A DNA stretch of 64,000 nt from the NCBI GenBank assembly GCA_026686845.1, contig JAIVEN010000024.1, positions 7,861,501 through 7,925,500 of the forward strand, given 5' to 3'. Of this stretch, positions 1 through 11,749 are shown piece after piece. Origin of the DNA: Adenanthera pavonina (lineage: Eukaryota > Streptophyta > Magnoliopsida > Fabales > Fabaceae). The notes beneath the pieces were generated by a model. It was given only the letters and a program-made list of their open reading frames with translations. It was not told where the DNA came from and searched no databases. A program made the translations under genes and the position numbers. The number at the start of each line of letters is the position of its first letter. The first letter of the stretch is position 1.

Positions 1-637
1 TGAATTTTGAGAATTCACTCAACAAGCAATCAGACAAAAGTAAAGCAACAGACGAATTTTACTTATGAAAGTTCATCTTACAGAGACTTAGTTATGAAAG
101 AATGTTTCAACAGACAAATTTAGCGATCAAAAATTTGAATTTCAAAGTTTTGTAAAGTGTCTCTAAAAATTCGTATCTTGAGATATGAAAATTCATACAA
201 AAAGCATTTTGAACAAAGTCATCTTTCACATTGTATTTTGGAAATTCGAATTTCCATCATCCAACAGACGAACTTCGAGGGTGATGAAAGTATTCTAACA
301 ATGTGTAAGCTATTGAAATTCATCTGATAAACATCTAAGTTCGAATATTAAGCATGCTAATTCATTCAAAAACACAATTCAACATGGAAATTCGTCTAAT
401 AATCATTTAAAATGTGAATTTCAAATTCCTGAACTTATAAATATGGCCCAAATGTTTAAATTTTTTAGCTTCCTTCAGCATCTTTTGATTGTGCAGGTTT
501 GATGAACTCCAGTGTACAAATTTGTGATCATCTAAATTCATATGGAGTACCTGCAACACATCTTAAACATACTCTGATGTAAAAGTCAGTATTAATTTAA
601 TGTTAGAAACTCTAAATAGATGTAGATAAAAGCTTAC
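1..637 (-). other. Element A spacer downstream of pol
   Basis: This is the minus-strand spacer that in B and C separates pol from the third ORF. No ORF of note is present. It carries repeated CAGACGAA and AAATTCGAA motifs (for example near 51, 111, 244-280 and 343) like those of the family LTRs. The region next to the pol stop matches the corresponding parts of B (11750 onward) and C (44758 leftward). Confidence 0.7.
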
Positions 638-980
638 TTACAACTCATTGGGATTTGTCATTCCCAATTCTCTTCTAATTTTGCAGTGTCTATTTTCTGC
701 AAGAGGCTTAGTCAGAATGTCTACAATTGGATCTTTAGTAGGGATGTATTCCAATTTGATGTCTCCTTTTAATACATGATCCCTAATGAAGTGATGCCTT
801 AGTTCAATGTGCTTTGTCCTTGAATAGATGACACGATTCTTTGTAATGTTGATAACACTTTAATTATCAAACTTTATTGGTATTTCCTTCATCTCAATCT
901 CAAGATCTTCAAGTTGCTGCTTCATTCAAAGGACTTGAGCACAGCAGCTGCCAGCTGGCACATATTCAACTTTTGTTGTG
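638..980 (-). pseudogene. pol: Element A pol, C-terminal RNase H end
   Basis: Minus-strand translation ends in PNEL followed by TAA at 638-640, the same end as the pol of B and C. It covers the last part of copia RNase H and the TEDQ...ADILTKPL-like tail in degenerate form. The upstream part continues at 2580 on the far side of solo LTR J; removing J and one GAGAG copy rejoins the VALS...EY segment. Several substitutions and stops make it non-functional. Confidence 0.8.
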
Positions 981-985
981 GAGAG

Positions 986-2574
986 TGTTAGATATGCTGG
1001 CTTCCTAAGAGCGGGGGTGAATTAGGAAGATTAAAATTTTCTGCAAAAGTCAAGAGAGTGGCGAAAGCAAGAGTGATAGTAAAAATAGAGTATAAAAGGA
1101 TAACCAAGTGAAAACAAGATATGAAAAGAGAAGATACAGATGTTTATCCTGGTTCGGTCTCTTAATCTTGACCTAGTCCAATCCTCAAGCTACCACTTGA
1201 GATTTTCTACTATCTTGCAAGAATTCGGTGGGCTTCTTGCAATGCCTCAGTACAATTTGATGCTCTGTTCCAAGAGCTTACAATCTCACTATTTGCACTC
1301 TTGCTAAGTGCTTCCTAAATCTCTTGTGAAATCCCCTCACAAGAAAATCTTTCTTCCAGATGAAGATAAGATTGATTACAATGATTGAACTCTCTAATTT
1401 AGAGTGTATATGAAAGTTGAAGTACTTGATATGAAGTATGTGGGAGCAGAAGACTTTGACTCAAGAATTTAGCAGAGTTTCTGTATATACAATGTAAAAT
1501 TGTTACCCATATCTTCAAATGAAGTTCTATTTATAGATTTATGTTTTAACTATACGTTAGAGACAAGATCTAGCCGTTAGAGACATTATCTAATGGTTAG
1601 TCTAAAAAACTATCCGTTCACCAACCGCATTTAATGCACCTAACATTCAAAAGTTTCAGTTTTGGTGTGTCAATAGACGAATTTCGCAGAGACCGAAAGC
1701 TAAAGACTTTAACGTTGAACCTCGAAGTTCGTCTGTTATAAAGCAAAGTTCAAATTTTCATCTTTGGAAATTGTTTCTATGTTGGAACATACAAATTTTT
1801 AAGTTTAAAGTACTTCTAGTAAGTGGGAACAGTTGTTCCATATTGCTACAGTGCCTTCAAAGTTTGAATTTTGGTGCCTAAAATTTATCTGTCAGTGGAT
1901 AGCTCAATATGGTACAATAGTTCTTCTTTTCAAAATTCAATTTTCAAATGCCAAAGTTCATCTGTCAGAGAAATCTCTTATTAGACTTAATTCAAAGTTT
2001 GAATTTCTAAATACTAAAATTTGTATGTTAAAAGATTATCATAACAGACTTGCAGACCATCTTTCCTAAGTTTAAATTTTCAAAGTCAAAGTTCGTCTAT
2101 CTGAGGACTAATTTAGAACTCTTTCTAAACTTTACTTTCTGACAAACTTTGTCTTATCTTCAAACGAATTTTTCATTTTTCATAATTTGTGCTTTATCCA
2201 AAATTTGAATTTTCAAGGATGAAATTTGTGTGTTAGAGGGACCTCTTTTCTGACTAACATATTTTCACTCCAAAGTTTGAATTTCAGATACCAAAGTTTT
2301 AATTTTCAAAGTAACAAATCAAGTTTAACACTTCAAAGTTCGTCTGTTAGTGGGTATTTATCAAATACTTCATGAATTATCGTAAAACCACATTTTTAAA
2401 ACATTCTTTTACAGGATCAAAGTCTTTTACTCATTTTGAATATAATAAGAAATCCTATATCTAATCTTATACTTATTTTTATTGGATTTCTTCTCTTGAG
2501 ATCTTTTGCACACCTTTGATATCTTCTTTCCAAGCTCTAGTTGGTTTGAAATCATCAAAACACTTGATTCAATA
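986..2574 (-). mobile_element. Solo copia LTR J inserted in A's RNase H
   Basis: On the plus strand it begins TGTTAGATATGCTGGCTTCC and ends TGATTCAATA, which is the reverse complement of a family LTR whose terminal TG has mutated to TA. It is flanked by a perfect 5-bp duplication GAGAG (981-985 and 2575-2579). There is no internal sequence, so it is a solo LTR left by LTR-LTR recombination. It is about 1.59 kb long and closest to G by its terminal sequence. One promoter MYB/MSA site is intact at 1571-1581; the other has a CG-to-TG change. Confidence 0.92.
1571..1581 (-). promoter_or_regulatory. MSA-type MYB site in LTR J
   Basis: The minus strand reads TCTAACGGCTA, a perfect match to the plant M-phase activator consensus YCYAACGGYYA. 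It sits in the U3 promoter position, upstream of the TATA-like CTATTTATAG (plus strand, near 1527). Confidence 0.55.
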
Positions 2575-5184
2575 GAGAGAGCCACATTATTTTGCTTTTT
2601 GCTAAACCATGAAACCAAGGATCCTCCAAGAAACTAACATGATCTACTTGTGCTTTTTCTGTTAGTTTTGGATCCAGAAAAATCAGTATCATTATATCCC
2701 GTGAGCTCCTCTCCATTGCCTTTTAGATACCAAAGTCCCATATGTGATGTTCCAATTAGATATCTAAAAATTCTTTTCACAGCTGTTGCATGGGACTCTT
2801 TGGGACATGATTGGAACCTTGCACACATACAGACACTGAACATAATGTCAGGTCTACTAGCTGTTAGATATAGTAAGGAGCCAATCATTCTCCTATACTC
2901 AGTTATGTCAAAGGCCTTTCCTCTTTCTTCCATATCGAGTTTTGTTGCAGTAGCCATAGGAGTTCCCATTGACTTGGCATTTTCCACACCAAACTTTTTC
3001 AGCAGCTCCTTTAGATATTTTGATTGATTGAGGAAGATGCCATTATCACATTGCTTAATTTGTAGTCTAAGGAAGAAGTTGAACTCACCCATCATTGACA
3101 TTTCGAATTCACCTTGCATTAGCTTAGAGAAATTCTTGCAAAGAGATTCATTAGTAGCACCAAATATAATATCATCAACATAAATTTGAACAATAAGTAA
3201 ATCTTTGTTTTCTTTCTTAGTGAACAAAGTAGTATCTACTTTTCCTCCATTGAATCCCGTTTTAGTTAGAAAGTTGCTTAGCCTTTCATACCATGCTCTA
3301 GGAGCTTGTTTTAAACCGTAAAGGGCTTTCTTTAGTTTATAAACATGGTTTGGTTTTGTTGAGTTCTCAAAACCTGGAGGTTGATCAACATAAACCTCTT
3401 CCATGATATATCCATGCAGAAAAGAACTTTTTAAATCCATTTGATATAACATTATGCCATTTGATATAACATTATGTTTTTCATGCATGCATAGACCACG
3501 AGGATTCTTATTGCTTCCAATCTTGCAACTGGAGCAAAAGTTTTCTTATAATCAATACCTTCTTCTTGATTATATCCTTTGTCAACTAATCTTGCTTTAT
3601 TTCTAATGATTGTTCCTGATTCATCAAGTTTATTTCTAAAAACCTATTTAGTGCCAATAATAGGGTGATCTTTAGGTCTAGGCACTAAATCACAAACTTG
3701 ATTTCTTTCAAACTAATTTAGTTCATCTTACATAGCTAGTATCCAATATTCATCAGTTAAGGCTTCTTCAGCACACTTAGGTTCAATTTGAGAAAAGAAT
3801 GAACATTTGTTTATTTGATCCGTAAGTTGTCTTCTGGTTTTAACATTCTCTTGAACATCCCTAATCACTTGATCAACTAGATGATTCCTTTGATATCTCC
3901 AAGCTTTAAGGAGTTCTTGAGAGATTTCTTTATTATTTTCAAATTCAAGATCTTTCTCCTGAATATCTTCCTCTACATTAGTAGATTCAGATATTTTTGG
4001 AGGTTCAGTTTTATCTTCTCCAGAAAGATTTAAGTTCTTAAAGTTAGAAATAAGATCATCTTCATCAATGACATGCTTGGAAACAGTTTCATTTTCAAAA
4101 AACACAACATGCATAGATTCTTCGATGGTTCTATTCTTTTCATTGAAAACCCTATATGCTTTACTTCTACTAGAATAGCCAAGAAATATACCTTCATCTA
4201 ATTTGGCATCAAACTTACTCATATTCTCTTTTCCATTATTGTGAATGAAGCATTTGCAGCCAAATATATGCAGGTGCAAAAGGTTTGGCTTCCTTCCTTT
4301 GTATAGCTCATCAGGTTTCTTCCCTATAATTGGTCTGATGTAGGCTCTGTTAATGATATAACTTGCTATGTCTATTGCATCAGCCCAGAAAACTTGAGGA
4401 AGCTCTTTTTTATTCAACAATGCTCTGGCTATTTCTCCAATTGTTATGTTCTTCCTCTCTATCACTCCATTTTACTGAGGAATCCTTGGTGCTGAAAAGT
4501 TGTGATCAATTCCATGCTCTTTATAGTACTCCAGGAAGTTTGAGTTTTCAAATTCTCCCGCATGATCAAACCTGATAGATACAATGGAAATACCCTTCTC
4601 ATTTTGCACTTTCTTAGCTAAGGTTACAAATGCATCAAATGTTTCACTTTTGGAAGAAAGAAATAAAGTCCAGATAAATCTAGAGTAATAATGTACAATC
4701 ATAAGCACATACAAGTTTCCACCAATGCTTTTTACTTTAGATGGACCTATCAAATCCATATGCAACAATTCCAGTGGTCTAGATGTGGTGATTACATTTT
4801 TAGATTTGAATGATGATTTAGTTTGTTTCCCTTTGAGGCATGCATCACATTCTTTATCCTATTCAAAAGAGATTTTCAGTAACCAGTGACTAAATCATTC
4901 TTAATTAATTTTGTCAATTGGTTCGTGTTAACATGTGCTCATCTTCTATGCCACAACCAACTATCATTATCTTTACTAATTAGATATAAATAATTTAAGG
5001 AGGGAAGTTCATCAAGATCAATAGTATGGTAGTTACCATTCCTTTGATCTTTGAGAATTACTTTACGATCATTTTTTTGGATAACCAGGCAGAACTTTGA
5101 GTCAAATAGTACCCAGTTTCCTTTATCACATGTTTGACTCACACTCAGCAAGTTATGATTGTGTCCAACTACAAACATCACCTC
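2575..5184 (-). pseudogene. pol: Element A pol, integrase to RNase H
   Basis: Decayed copia polyprotein on the minus strand. In order it shows the end of the protease/pre-integrase linker (VGHNHNLLSVSQ), the integrase zinc region (WLWHRR), the integrase core (HMDLIGPS; DHAGEFEN; IERKN), a long acidic linker, and RT with an intact YVDD motif near 3160-3190. A Q-to-stop change lies at 4469-4471 and the frame is broken between about 3489 and 3727. A 20-bp tandem duplication sits at 3437-3456/3457-3476. Both ends abut insertions: B at 5184/5185 and J at 2574/2575. Joining across B restores the TEEV...FVVGHN reading. Confidence 0.88.
3437..3476. repeat. 20-bp perfect tandem duplication in A's RT
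   Basis: The 20-bp unit beginning ccatttgatataac occurs twice back to back (3437-3456, 3457-3476). The other copia copies have it once, so this is a local duplication in the RT segment reading LYQMD. Confidence 0.9.
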
Positions 5185-6241
5185 TGTTGAATCAAGTGTT
5201 TTGATGATTCCAAACTAATCTTCAAGAGCTTGGAGTAAAGATATCAAAGGTGTACAAGATGTTTCAAGTAAAGGAATTCTGGAGAAATCAGTGCAAAAAT
5301 AGATGTAGAATGTTTAGTAATATTTTAAGTTGAGTAAAAGACTTTGATTTCGTGAAAAAATGTTTTAAAAACCTTAATTCTATGTTAATTAATGGAAGAT
5401 TTGAAAAACACCTATCAACAGACGAACTTTGAAGGGTTTATACAAATCTGCTGTTGTGAAAATTTGAACTTTGGCTTTGGAAATTCGAATTTTGTATTGA
5501 AAATAAACAAGTCTAAACAGAGCTCTCTCTGACAGACGAATTTTGTATTCCGAAATTTAAACTTTGACCTATGTCTGAAAGAATCTGAAAAGAGCCCTTC
5601 TCTGACAGACGAACTTTGATGTTGAAAATTCGAATTTCAGACAAAATGCAACTTATGAAAATTGAAAAATTTGTCTGAAAATATGTCAATGTTCATTTGT
5701 AAACAAGTTTAAAAAGAGCTTTAAAATTGTCCACTGACAGACAAACTTTGAACATGAAAATTCAAATTTTAGAAACAAAGCTTGTGAGTCTGTTGTATTG
5801 ATATGTTGACATACGAATAACAATATTCGGAAATTCAAACTTTAAAGTACGTCTAAAAAGCGGTCTCTCTGACAGACGAATTTTGCCATTTGAAAATTTG
5901 AATTTCGAATTTATAAACTATTGTGCCTCATTGAACCAGCTTCTGACAGACGAATTTTGGGGTTCCAAAATTTGAATTTCGAAGGCACTGTAGCAAATTG
6001 AATTTACTATTCACACTTAACAGAACAACTTTAAACATGGAAATTCATATGTTCCAACATAGAATCATTTTCTAAAGATGAAAATTCAAATTTTGATTCA
6101 TAATAGACGAACTTCGGAAGTTCAACGTTAAAGGCTATATAACTTTCGGTTTCTGTGAAATTTGTCTGTTGACTAACTAAAATTTGAACTTTGAGTGTTA
6201 GAAGCATTAAATGCTGTTGGTGAATGGATAGTTTCTCAGTA

Positions 6242-6313
6242 TAACCGTTGGGTAACGTCTCTAACGGCTAGATCTTGTCTCTAATGTATAGTTGAGGCAG
6301 AAATCTATAAATA
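6242..6313 (+). promoter_or_regulatory. LTR promoter of B: two MSA-type MYB sites plus TATA box
   Basis: 6242-6252 reads TAACCGTTGGG (reverse CCCAACGGTTA) and 6260-6270 reads TCTAACGGCTA. Both match the M-phase-specific activator consensus YCYAACGGYYA perfectly, in opposite orientations. TATAAATA follows at 6306-6313. MSA elements are bound by three-repeat MYB3R factors and drive G2/M expression in plants; use by this element is inference. Confidence 0.6.
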
Positions 6314-6598
6314 GAACTTCAATTGAAGATGTGGGTAACAAAAATTACTTTGTAAATACTGAAACTCTGCCAAATCATTTACTCAAAGTCTCTTAGTCTC
6401 ACATACTTCAATATTTGTACTTTAACCTTCATATTCACTCTGATTAAGACAGTTTATTCATTGTAAGCAATCTTCATCTGGAAGAAAGATTTTCTTATGA
6501 GGGGATATCATAAGGGATTGAGGAAGCACTTAGTGAGAGTGCAAAGAGTGAAAGTGTGAGCTCTAGAAACAGAGCATCAACGCTGTACTGTGGCATTT

Positions 6599-6622
6599 GC
6601 AAGAAGCCCACTGAATTCTTGC
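6599..6622 (+). other. Conserved LTR hairpin (GCAAGAA / TTCTTGC)
   Basis: A 7-bp perfect inverted repeat with a 10-base loop, downstream of the TATA box and so probably transcribed (R/U5). The same stem is seen in B's 3' LTR and in the LTRs of C, G, H and J; A and D have mismatches. Confidence 0.45.
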
Positions 6623-6856
6623 AGAATAGTGGAAAATCTAAAGTGATGACTTGGGGAATTGGACGTAGGTCAAGTTAAGAGACCGAACCAGGATAAATAT
6701 CTGAGTCTTCTCTTCCCTACTATTACTTTTTCTATTTATTAATTTATACTATGTTTTACCATCACTCTTTGCTTTCTTCACCTTCTTGACATTTTGCAGA
6801 AAACTTTTAATCTTCCCAATTCACCCCCCTCTTTGGAAGCCAGCTTATTTAACAAG

Positions 6857-6868
6857 TGGTATCAGAGC
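6857..6868 (+). other. Primer binding site of B
   Basis: TGGTATCAGAGC, complementary to the 3' end of plant initiator-methionine tRNA, two bases after the LTR end. This is the standard minus-strand primer site of plant copia and gypsy elements. Confidence 0.95.
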
Positions 6869-6909
6869 CCGGATTCCCAATCAAAGGATATTACAGTCTG
6901 GGAATTAAA

Positions 6910-8705
6910 ATGGCTGGCTTTGGAGAAAGCATACTACTAAAGGGAAACAACACAAATAGACCACCTGGCTTCAGTGGAGAACACTATGGTTACTGGAAGA
7001 TGAGGATGCAAATCTATCTCCAGTCCATTGATCTGGACTTCTGGTCCATCATCCAGAAGGGAGATTTTGTCCCAATGGCATTGGAGGATGATGGGAAATA
7101 CAGAGAGAAGCCGAAGCTGAATGGAACGAGGAAGATAGAAGAAGAGTCCTGCTGAACTTCAAAGCAAAACACAGCTTAGTCAATGCATTGAATCAAGATG
7201 AATTCTACAAGGTCTCACAGTGCTTCAATGCCAAGGAAATATGGGACACCTTGCAAATTGCTCACAAAGGAACAACTGGAGTAAGAGAAAACAAATTGAA
7301 CACCTGCATAGGTGAATAGGAAAGCTTCAGGATGGCAGAAGGAGAAAGCGTAAAAGAGCTACAGAAGAGATTCACCCTCATTGTGAATCAACTGAAGAGT
7401 CTGGGCAAAGAGTACACTCAGACAGAAAAAGTCAAAAAGATCCTCAGAGCTCTTCGTCTGGAGTGGCAACCCAAAGTAACAGCAATAGAGGAAGTCAAAG
7501 GAGAATCAATGGCGTCTGTTACAGCTCTCTTCAGTAGCCTCGAGGAATACGAAGGAAAGATAAAGGCTCTCAAAGAGGCTGGACAAGACAGAAAGAAGAA
7601 GGGTCTTGCTCTGAAAGCTGCTGAGGAGAAAGAAGAAGAGTCTGAAGATGGAGATGAGTTAGATGAAGAAGCTCTGTCTATGATGGTCAGAAAATTTGGA
7701 AGATCTTACAACAGGAAAAGAAGCAAGAAATTCTTCAAGAAAGGAGCAGCTGGAGACAGTAAGAAAGAAGGAAAAGAACTAGTAACCTGCTGTGAGTGCA
7801 AAAAGCAGGGACACATTAAATGGGATTGCCCACAATTTCTCAAAAAGCTGGAAAAAGAAAAGAAAGCTGCAGACAAAGTCAAGAAGAAAAGAGCCTACAT
7901 CTCATCAATCTGGGGCAACAGCTTAGATGAGAAAGAAGATGATGAAGGAGAGATTGCCAACATCTGTCTGATGGCTCTTGCATCTGAAGAAGCTGAAACT
8001 ACATTCAACAGTGATCAAGAGGATGAGGTATATGAATTTGAACCTTCCTATTCTGAATTACTGGATGCATTTCATGAATTGCATGATGAATTTGTCAAAA
8101 TTGCCAAAGAACTTAAGCAAGCAAAGAAAAAGATTAACAAACTAGAAACTCAATGCAACATCTCTGAAACTGCTTCTCTGCATACTGAATCTTCTTGCTA
8201 TAAATCATGCATTAAGTTAAAACAAACTAATGACTATCTGGTAAAAAGCATGTCTAGACTTACTAAAGGAAAAGACATGTTGTTTGCTTTAATGGAAAGT
8301 CAAAGAATATCACAGGGAAAGGCTGGACTTGGGTATGATCCTTGTGCTGTAAAAGAAAAGATTAGGAAGAAAAATCAGAATGTGTACATGAGACATTTTG
8401 TGCATACTAGTGACAATGGAAAGAAAGATAATATGTCACATCACATTGAATCATATAATCAACCAAGGCATGTAAAATAAAAATATTATCTGCATTGTTT
8501 TCTTCTTACTTCTCAATCCAGCAGTCCCTTTACCACCTGTCATTTCTGTAACAAGAAGGGACATATTTCTAGTTCATGTGCTTTAAAGAAAAATGGACTT
8601 GACAGGAAGGTTAAATGCGTTCCCAAAGGTACATGTGTATCTAGGGAAAATACTACTGACAGAGAAGGACCTAAGCAAATTTGGGTACCAAAAAGGAAAG
8701 TATGA
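6910..8705 (+). pseudogene. gag: Element B gag (capsid/nucleocapsid), broken
   Basis: The start ATG at 6910 follows the primer site by about 40 bases. The product opens MAGFGES and contains PPGFSGEHYGYWKMRM, typical of plant copia gag, then a helical capsid region, two zinc knuckles (CECKKQGHIKWDC near 7790; CHFCNKKGHISSSC near 8540) and a heptad-rich stretch between them. It ends at TGA 8703-8705. Damage: a 1-base deletion near 7112, stop TAG at 7316-7318, and stop TAA just before 8481 (a Q codon in related copies). The TGG at 7911-7913 is intact here but is TAG in A, C and D. Having two zinc knuckles far apart is notable. Confidence 0.88.
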
Positions 8706-8719
8706 ACTTTGTTTTGTAG

Positions 8720-11700
8720 GTTTGTCTTAAAGCTAGAAAGAGCAACAAATGGTATATGGACAGTGCCTGCTCAAGTCATATGACTGGTGATAAGGAGAAG
8801 TTCATCATCCTTAGAGACAAGAAAGGAGGAAAGGTGACCTTTTGGAGGTGATCAGTATGGCAAAATAGTTGGCATTGGCATTGTGGGGAAGAATCCTGAA
8901 ACATCCATTGAAGAGGTGTTGTTTGTAATTGGCCTCAACCACAATCTTCTAAGTGTGAGTCAGACATGTGACAAAGGAAACTGGTTACTGTTTAACTCAA
9001 AGTTCTGCCTGGTCATCAGAAAAAGTGATCACAAAATAATCCTTAAAGCTCAAAGGGATGGTAACTGCTATACTATTGATCTTGATGAACTTCCTCCCTT
9101 AGATTCTGTCTGTTTGATTAGCCAAGATAATGACAGTTGGTTGTGGCATTGAAGATTAGCTCATGTTAACATGAATCAACTATCAAAACTGGTTAAAAAT
9201 GAGTTAGTCACTGGCCTACCAAAAATCACTTTTGAAAAGGATAAAGAATGTGATGCATGCCTAAAAGGAAAACAAATCAGGTCTTATTTCAAATCTAAAA
9301 ACGTAGTTACCATAACTAGACCACTAAAACTGCTGCATATGGATCTGATTGGAACATCTAGGGTAAAAAGCATTGGTGGAAATCTATATGTGCTTGTAAT
9401 TGTGGATGATTACTCTAGATTTGCCTGGACACTATTTCTTTCCTCTAAGAGTGATACGTTTGATGCATTTGTGACCTTAGCTAAGAAAGTGCAAAATAAG
9501 AAAGGTATTTCCATTGTGTCTATCAGGTCAGATCATGGAGGAGAGTTTGAGAATTCATACTTCCTAGAGTACTGTGATGAGCATGGAATTGATCACAACT
9601 TCTCAGCTCTAAGAACACCTCAACAAAATGGAGTAGTGGAAAGAAAGAACAGAACAATTGGAGAGATGGCTAGAGCAATGCTGAATGAAAAAGAACTCTC
9701 TCAAGTATTCTAGGTTGATGTAGTAAACACAACAAGCTACATCATAAATAGAGCCTACATCAGACCAATCCTTGGGAAGACTCCTTATGAGCTGTACAAA
9801 GGAAGAAAGCCAAATCTCTCACATCTACAAGTGTTCGGCTGCAAGTAGTTCATCCACAACAATGGAAAGGAGAATATGGGTAAGTTTGATGCCAAATCTG
9901 ATGAAGGTATATTTCTGGGCTATTCTAGTAGAAGTTAGGCATATAGAGTTTTTAATAAAAAGTCTAAATTAGTAGAAGAATCTGTGCATGTAGTATTCAT
10001 TGAAAATGAAACTGTTTCCAAACACGTCACTGATGAGGATGATCTTATTTCAAACTTTAAAAATTTAGATCTTTCTGATGAAGGTAAAATTGAACCTCCA
10101 AAAATTTATGAATCTATTAACATAGAGGAAGATATTCAGGAGAAAGACTTTGAGGATGAATATAATGAAAACATGTCTTAAGAACTCCCTAGAGCTTGGA
10201 GATATCAAAGGAATCATCCTGTTGATCAAGTGATAGGGGATGTTCAAGAGAAAGTTAAAACCAGAAAATAGTTATGAGAATAAATGATAAACAGTGCTTT
10301 TATTTCTCAAATTGAACCTAAATGTACTGAAGAAGCCTTAACTGATGAATACTGGATTTTAGCTTTGCAAGATGAGTTGAATCTGTTTGAAAGAAATCAA
10401 GTTTGGGATTTAGTGCCCAAACCCAAAAATCATCCTATCGTTGGCACCAAATGGGTTTTTAGAAATAAACTTGATGAATTTGGATCAACAATCAGAAATA
10501 AAGCTAGACTGGTTGCAAAAGGATATAATCAAGAAGAAGGATTTGATTTTGAAGAAACCTTTGCTCCAGTGACTAGATTAGAAGCAATTAGAATTCTGTT
10601 AGCATATGTATGCATGAAAAATATTATGTTATATCAAATGGATGTGAAGAGTACTTTTCTTAATGGATATATTATGGAAGAAGTTTATGTAGACCAACCT
10701 CCAGGATTTAAGGACTCTACAAAACCAAACCATATTTATAAACTGAAGAAATCCCTTTACGGTTTAAAGCAAGCCCCTAGAGCATGGTATGAAAGATTAA
10801 GTAATTTTCTAACTGAAAAGGGGTTCAACAGAGAAAAAGTAGAAACAACTTTATTCACTAAGAAAGAAAATAAAGATTTACTTATTGTTCAAATCTATGC
10901 TGATGATATTATATTTGGTGCTACTAATGAATCTCTTTGCAAGAATTTTTGAAAGCTAATGCAGGGAGAATTCGAAATGTCCATGATGAGTGAACTCAAC
11001 TTCTTCCTTGGATTGCAAATCAAGCAGTGTGATGATGGTATCTTTATCAATCAATCCAAGTATCTGAAAGAATTGCAGAAAAAGTTTAGAATGGAGAATG
11101 CTAAGCCAATGGGAACACCTATGGCTACAACAACCAAACTGGATATGGATGAAAAGGGTAAAATGTTTGACATAACCCAATATAGAAGAATGATTGGATC
11201 TCTGCTATACCTAACTGCCAACAAACCTGACGTTATGTTCAGTGTCTGCATGTGTGCAAGATTCCAATAATGCCCCAAAGAAACCCATGCAACTATTGTG
11301 AAACGTATTTTCAGATATCTAATTGGAACATCACATATGGGTCTTGGTTTCTTGGAGGATCCTTGGTTTGATGGTTTAGCAAGAAGCAAAACAGTGTGGC
11401 CTTATCCATAACAGAAGCTGAATATGTTGCAGCAGGAAGTTGTTGTGCCCAAGTCATCTGGATGAAGCAGCAGCTTGAGGATCTTTAGATTGAGATAAAA
11501 GAAATACCTATAATGTGTGACAATCAAAGTGCCATTAACATCACAAAGAATCCATTCATGCATTCAAGTACGAAGCATATTGAAGTTAGGCACCACTTCA
11601 TAAGAGATCATGTTCTGAAAGGAGAGATCAGATTAGAATACATCCCTACAGAAGATCAAGTTGCTGACATCTTGACAAAGCCTCTTTCAGAAGATAGGCA

Positions 11701-11749
11701 TTGTAAAATCAGGAGAGAATTTAGTGTAGTAAATCCCAATGAACTGTAA
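8720..11749 (+). pseudogene. pol: Element B pol (protease, integrase, RT, RNase H), broken
   Basis: Copia polyprotein in the -1 frame relative to gag. Visible in order: protease (MDSACSSHM), a 1-base insertion near 8838, integrase zinc region, integrase core (HMDLIG, SDHGGEFEN, VVERKN), RT (DVKSTFLNG; YADD rather than the YVDD of A and C, near 10897) and RNase H ending NEL at TAA 11747-11749. There are stops near 8717 (CAG to TAG in the gag-pol joint), 9150, 9712, 9847, 9937, 10180, 10269 and later, 10950 and 11270. A deletion of about 100 bases at 11344 removes the RNase H TDADFAG motif. Confidence 0.9.

Larger units (their letters stand above)
5185..6854 (+). repeat. 5' LTR of element B
   Basis: It starts TGTTGAATCAAG and ends TAACA, directly before the primer site. 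The U3 part holds many copies of a two-part motif: CAGACGAA(C/T)TT, then a near-palindromic AAATTCGAATTT 10-30 bases on. The promoter region has two MSA-type sites (6242-6252, 6260-6270) and a TATA box (6306-6313). A small hairpin lies at 6599-6622. Confidence 0.95.

Noticed and set aside
5640..5660. Heat-shock elements suggested by GAA/TTC repeats in the LTR
   Set aside because: In AAATTCGAATTT the GAA and TTC blocks are not spaced by two bases as nGAAnnTTCn needs; overlapping palindromes explain the pattern.
6857..6868. tRNA gene remnants at TGGTATCAGAGC
   Set aside because: Only the 12-base complement of the iMet tRNA 3' end is present, next to an LTR; these are primer sites. No cloverleaf is seen.
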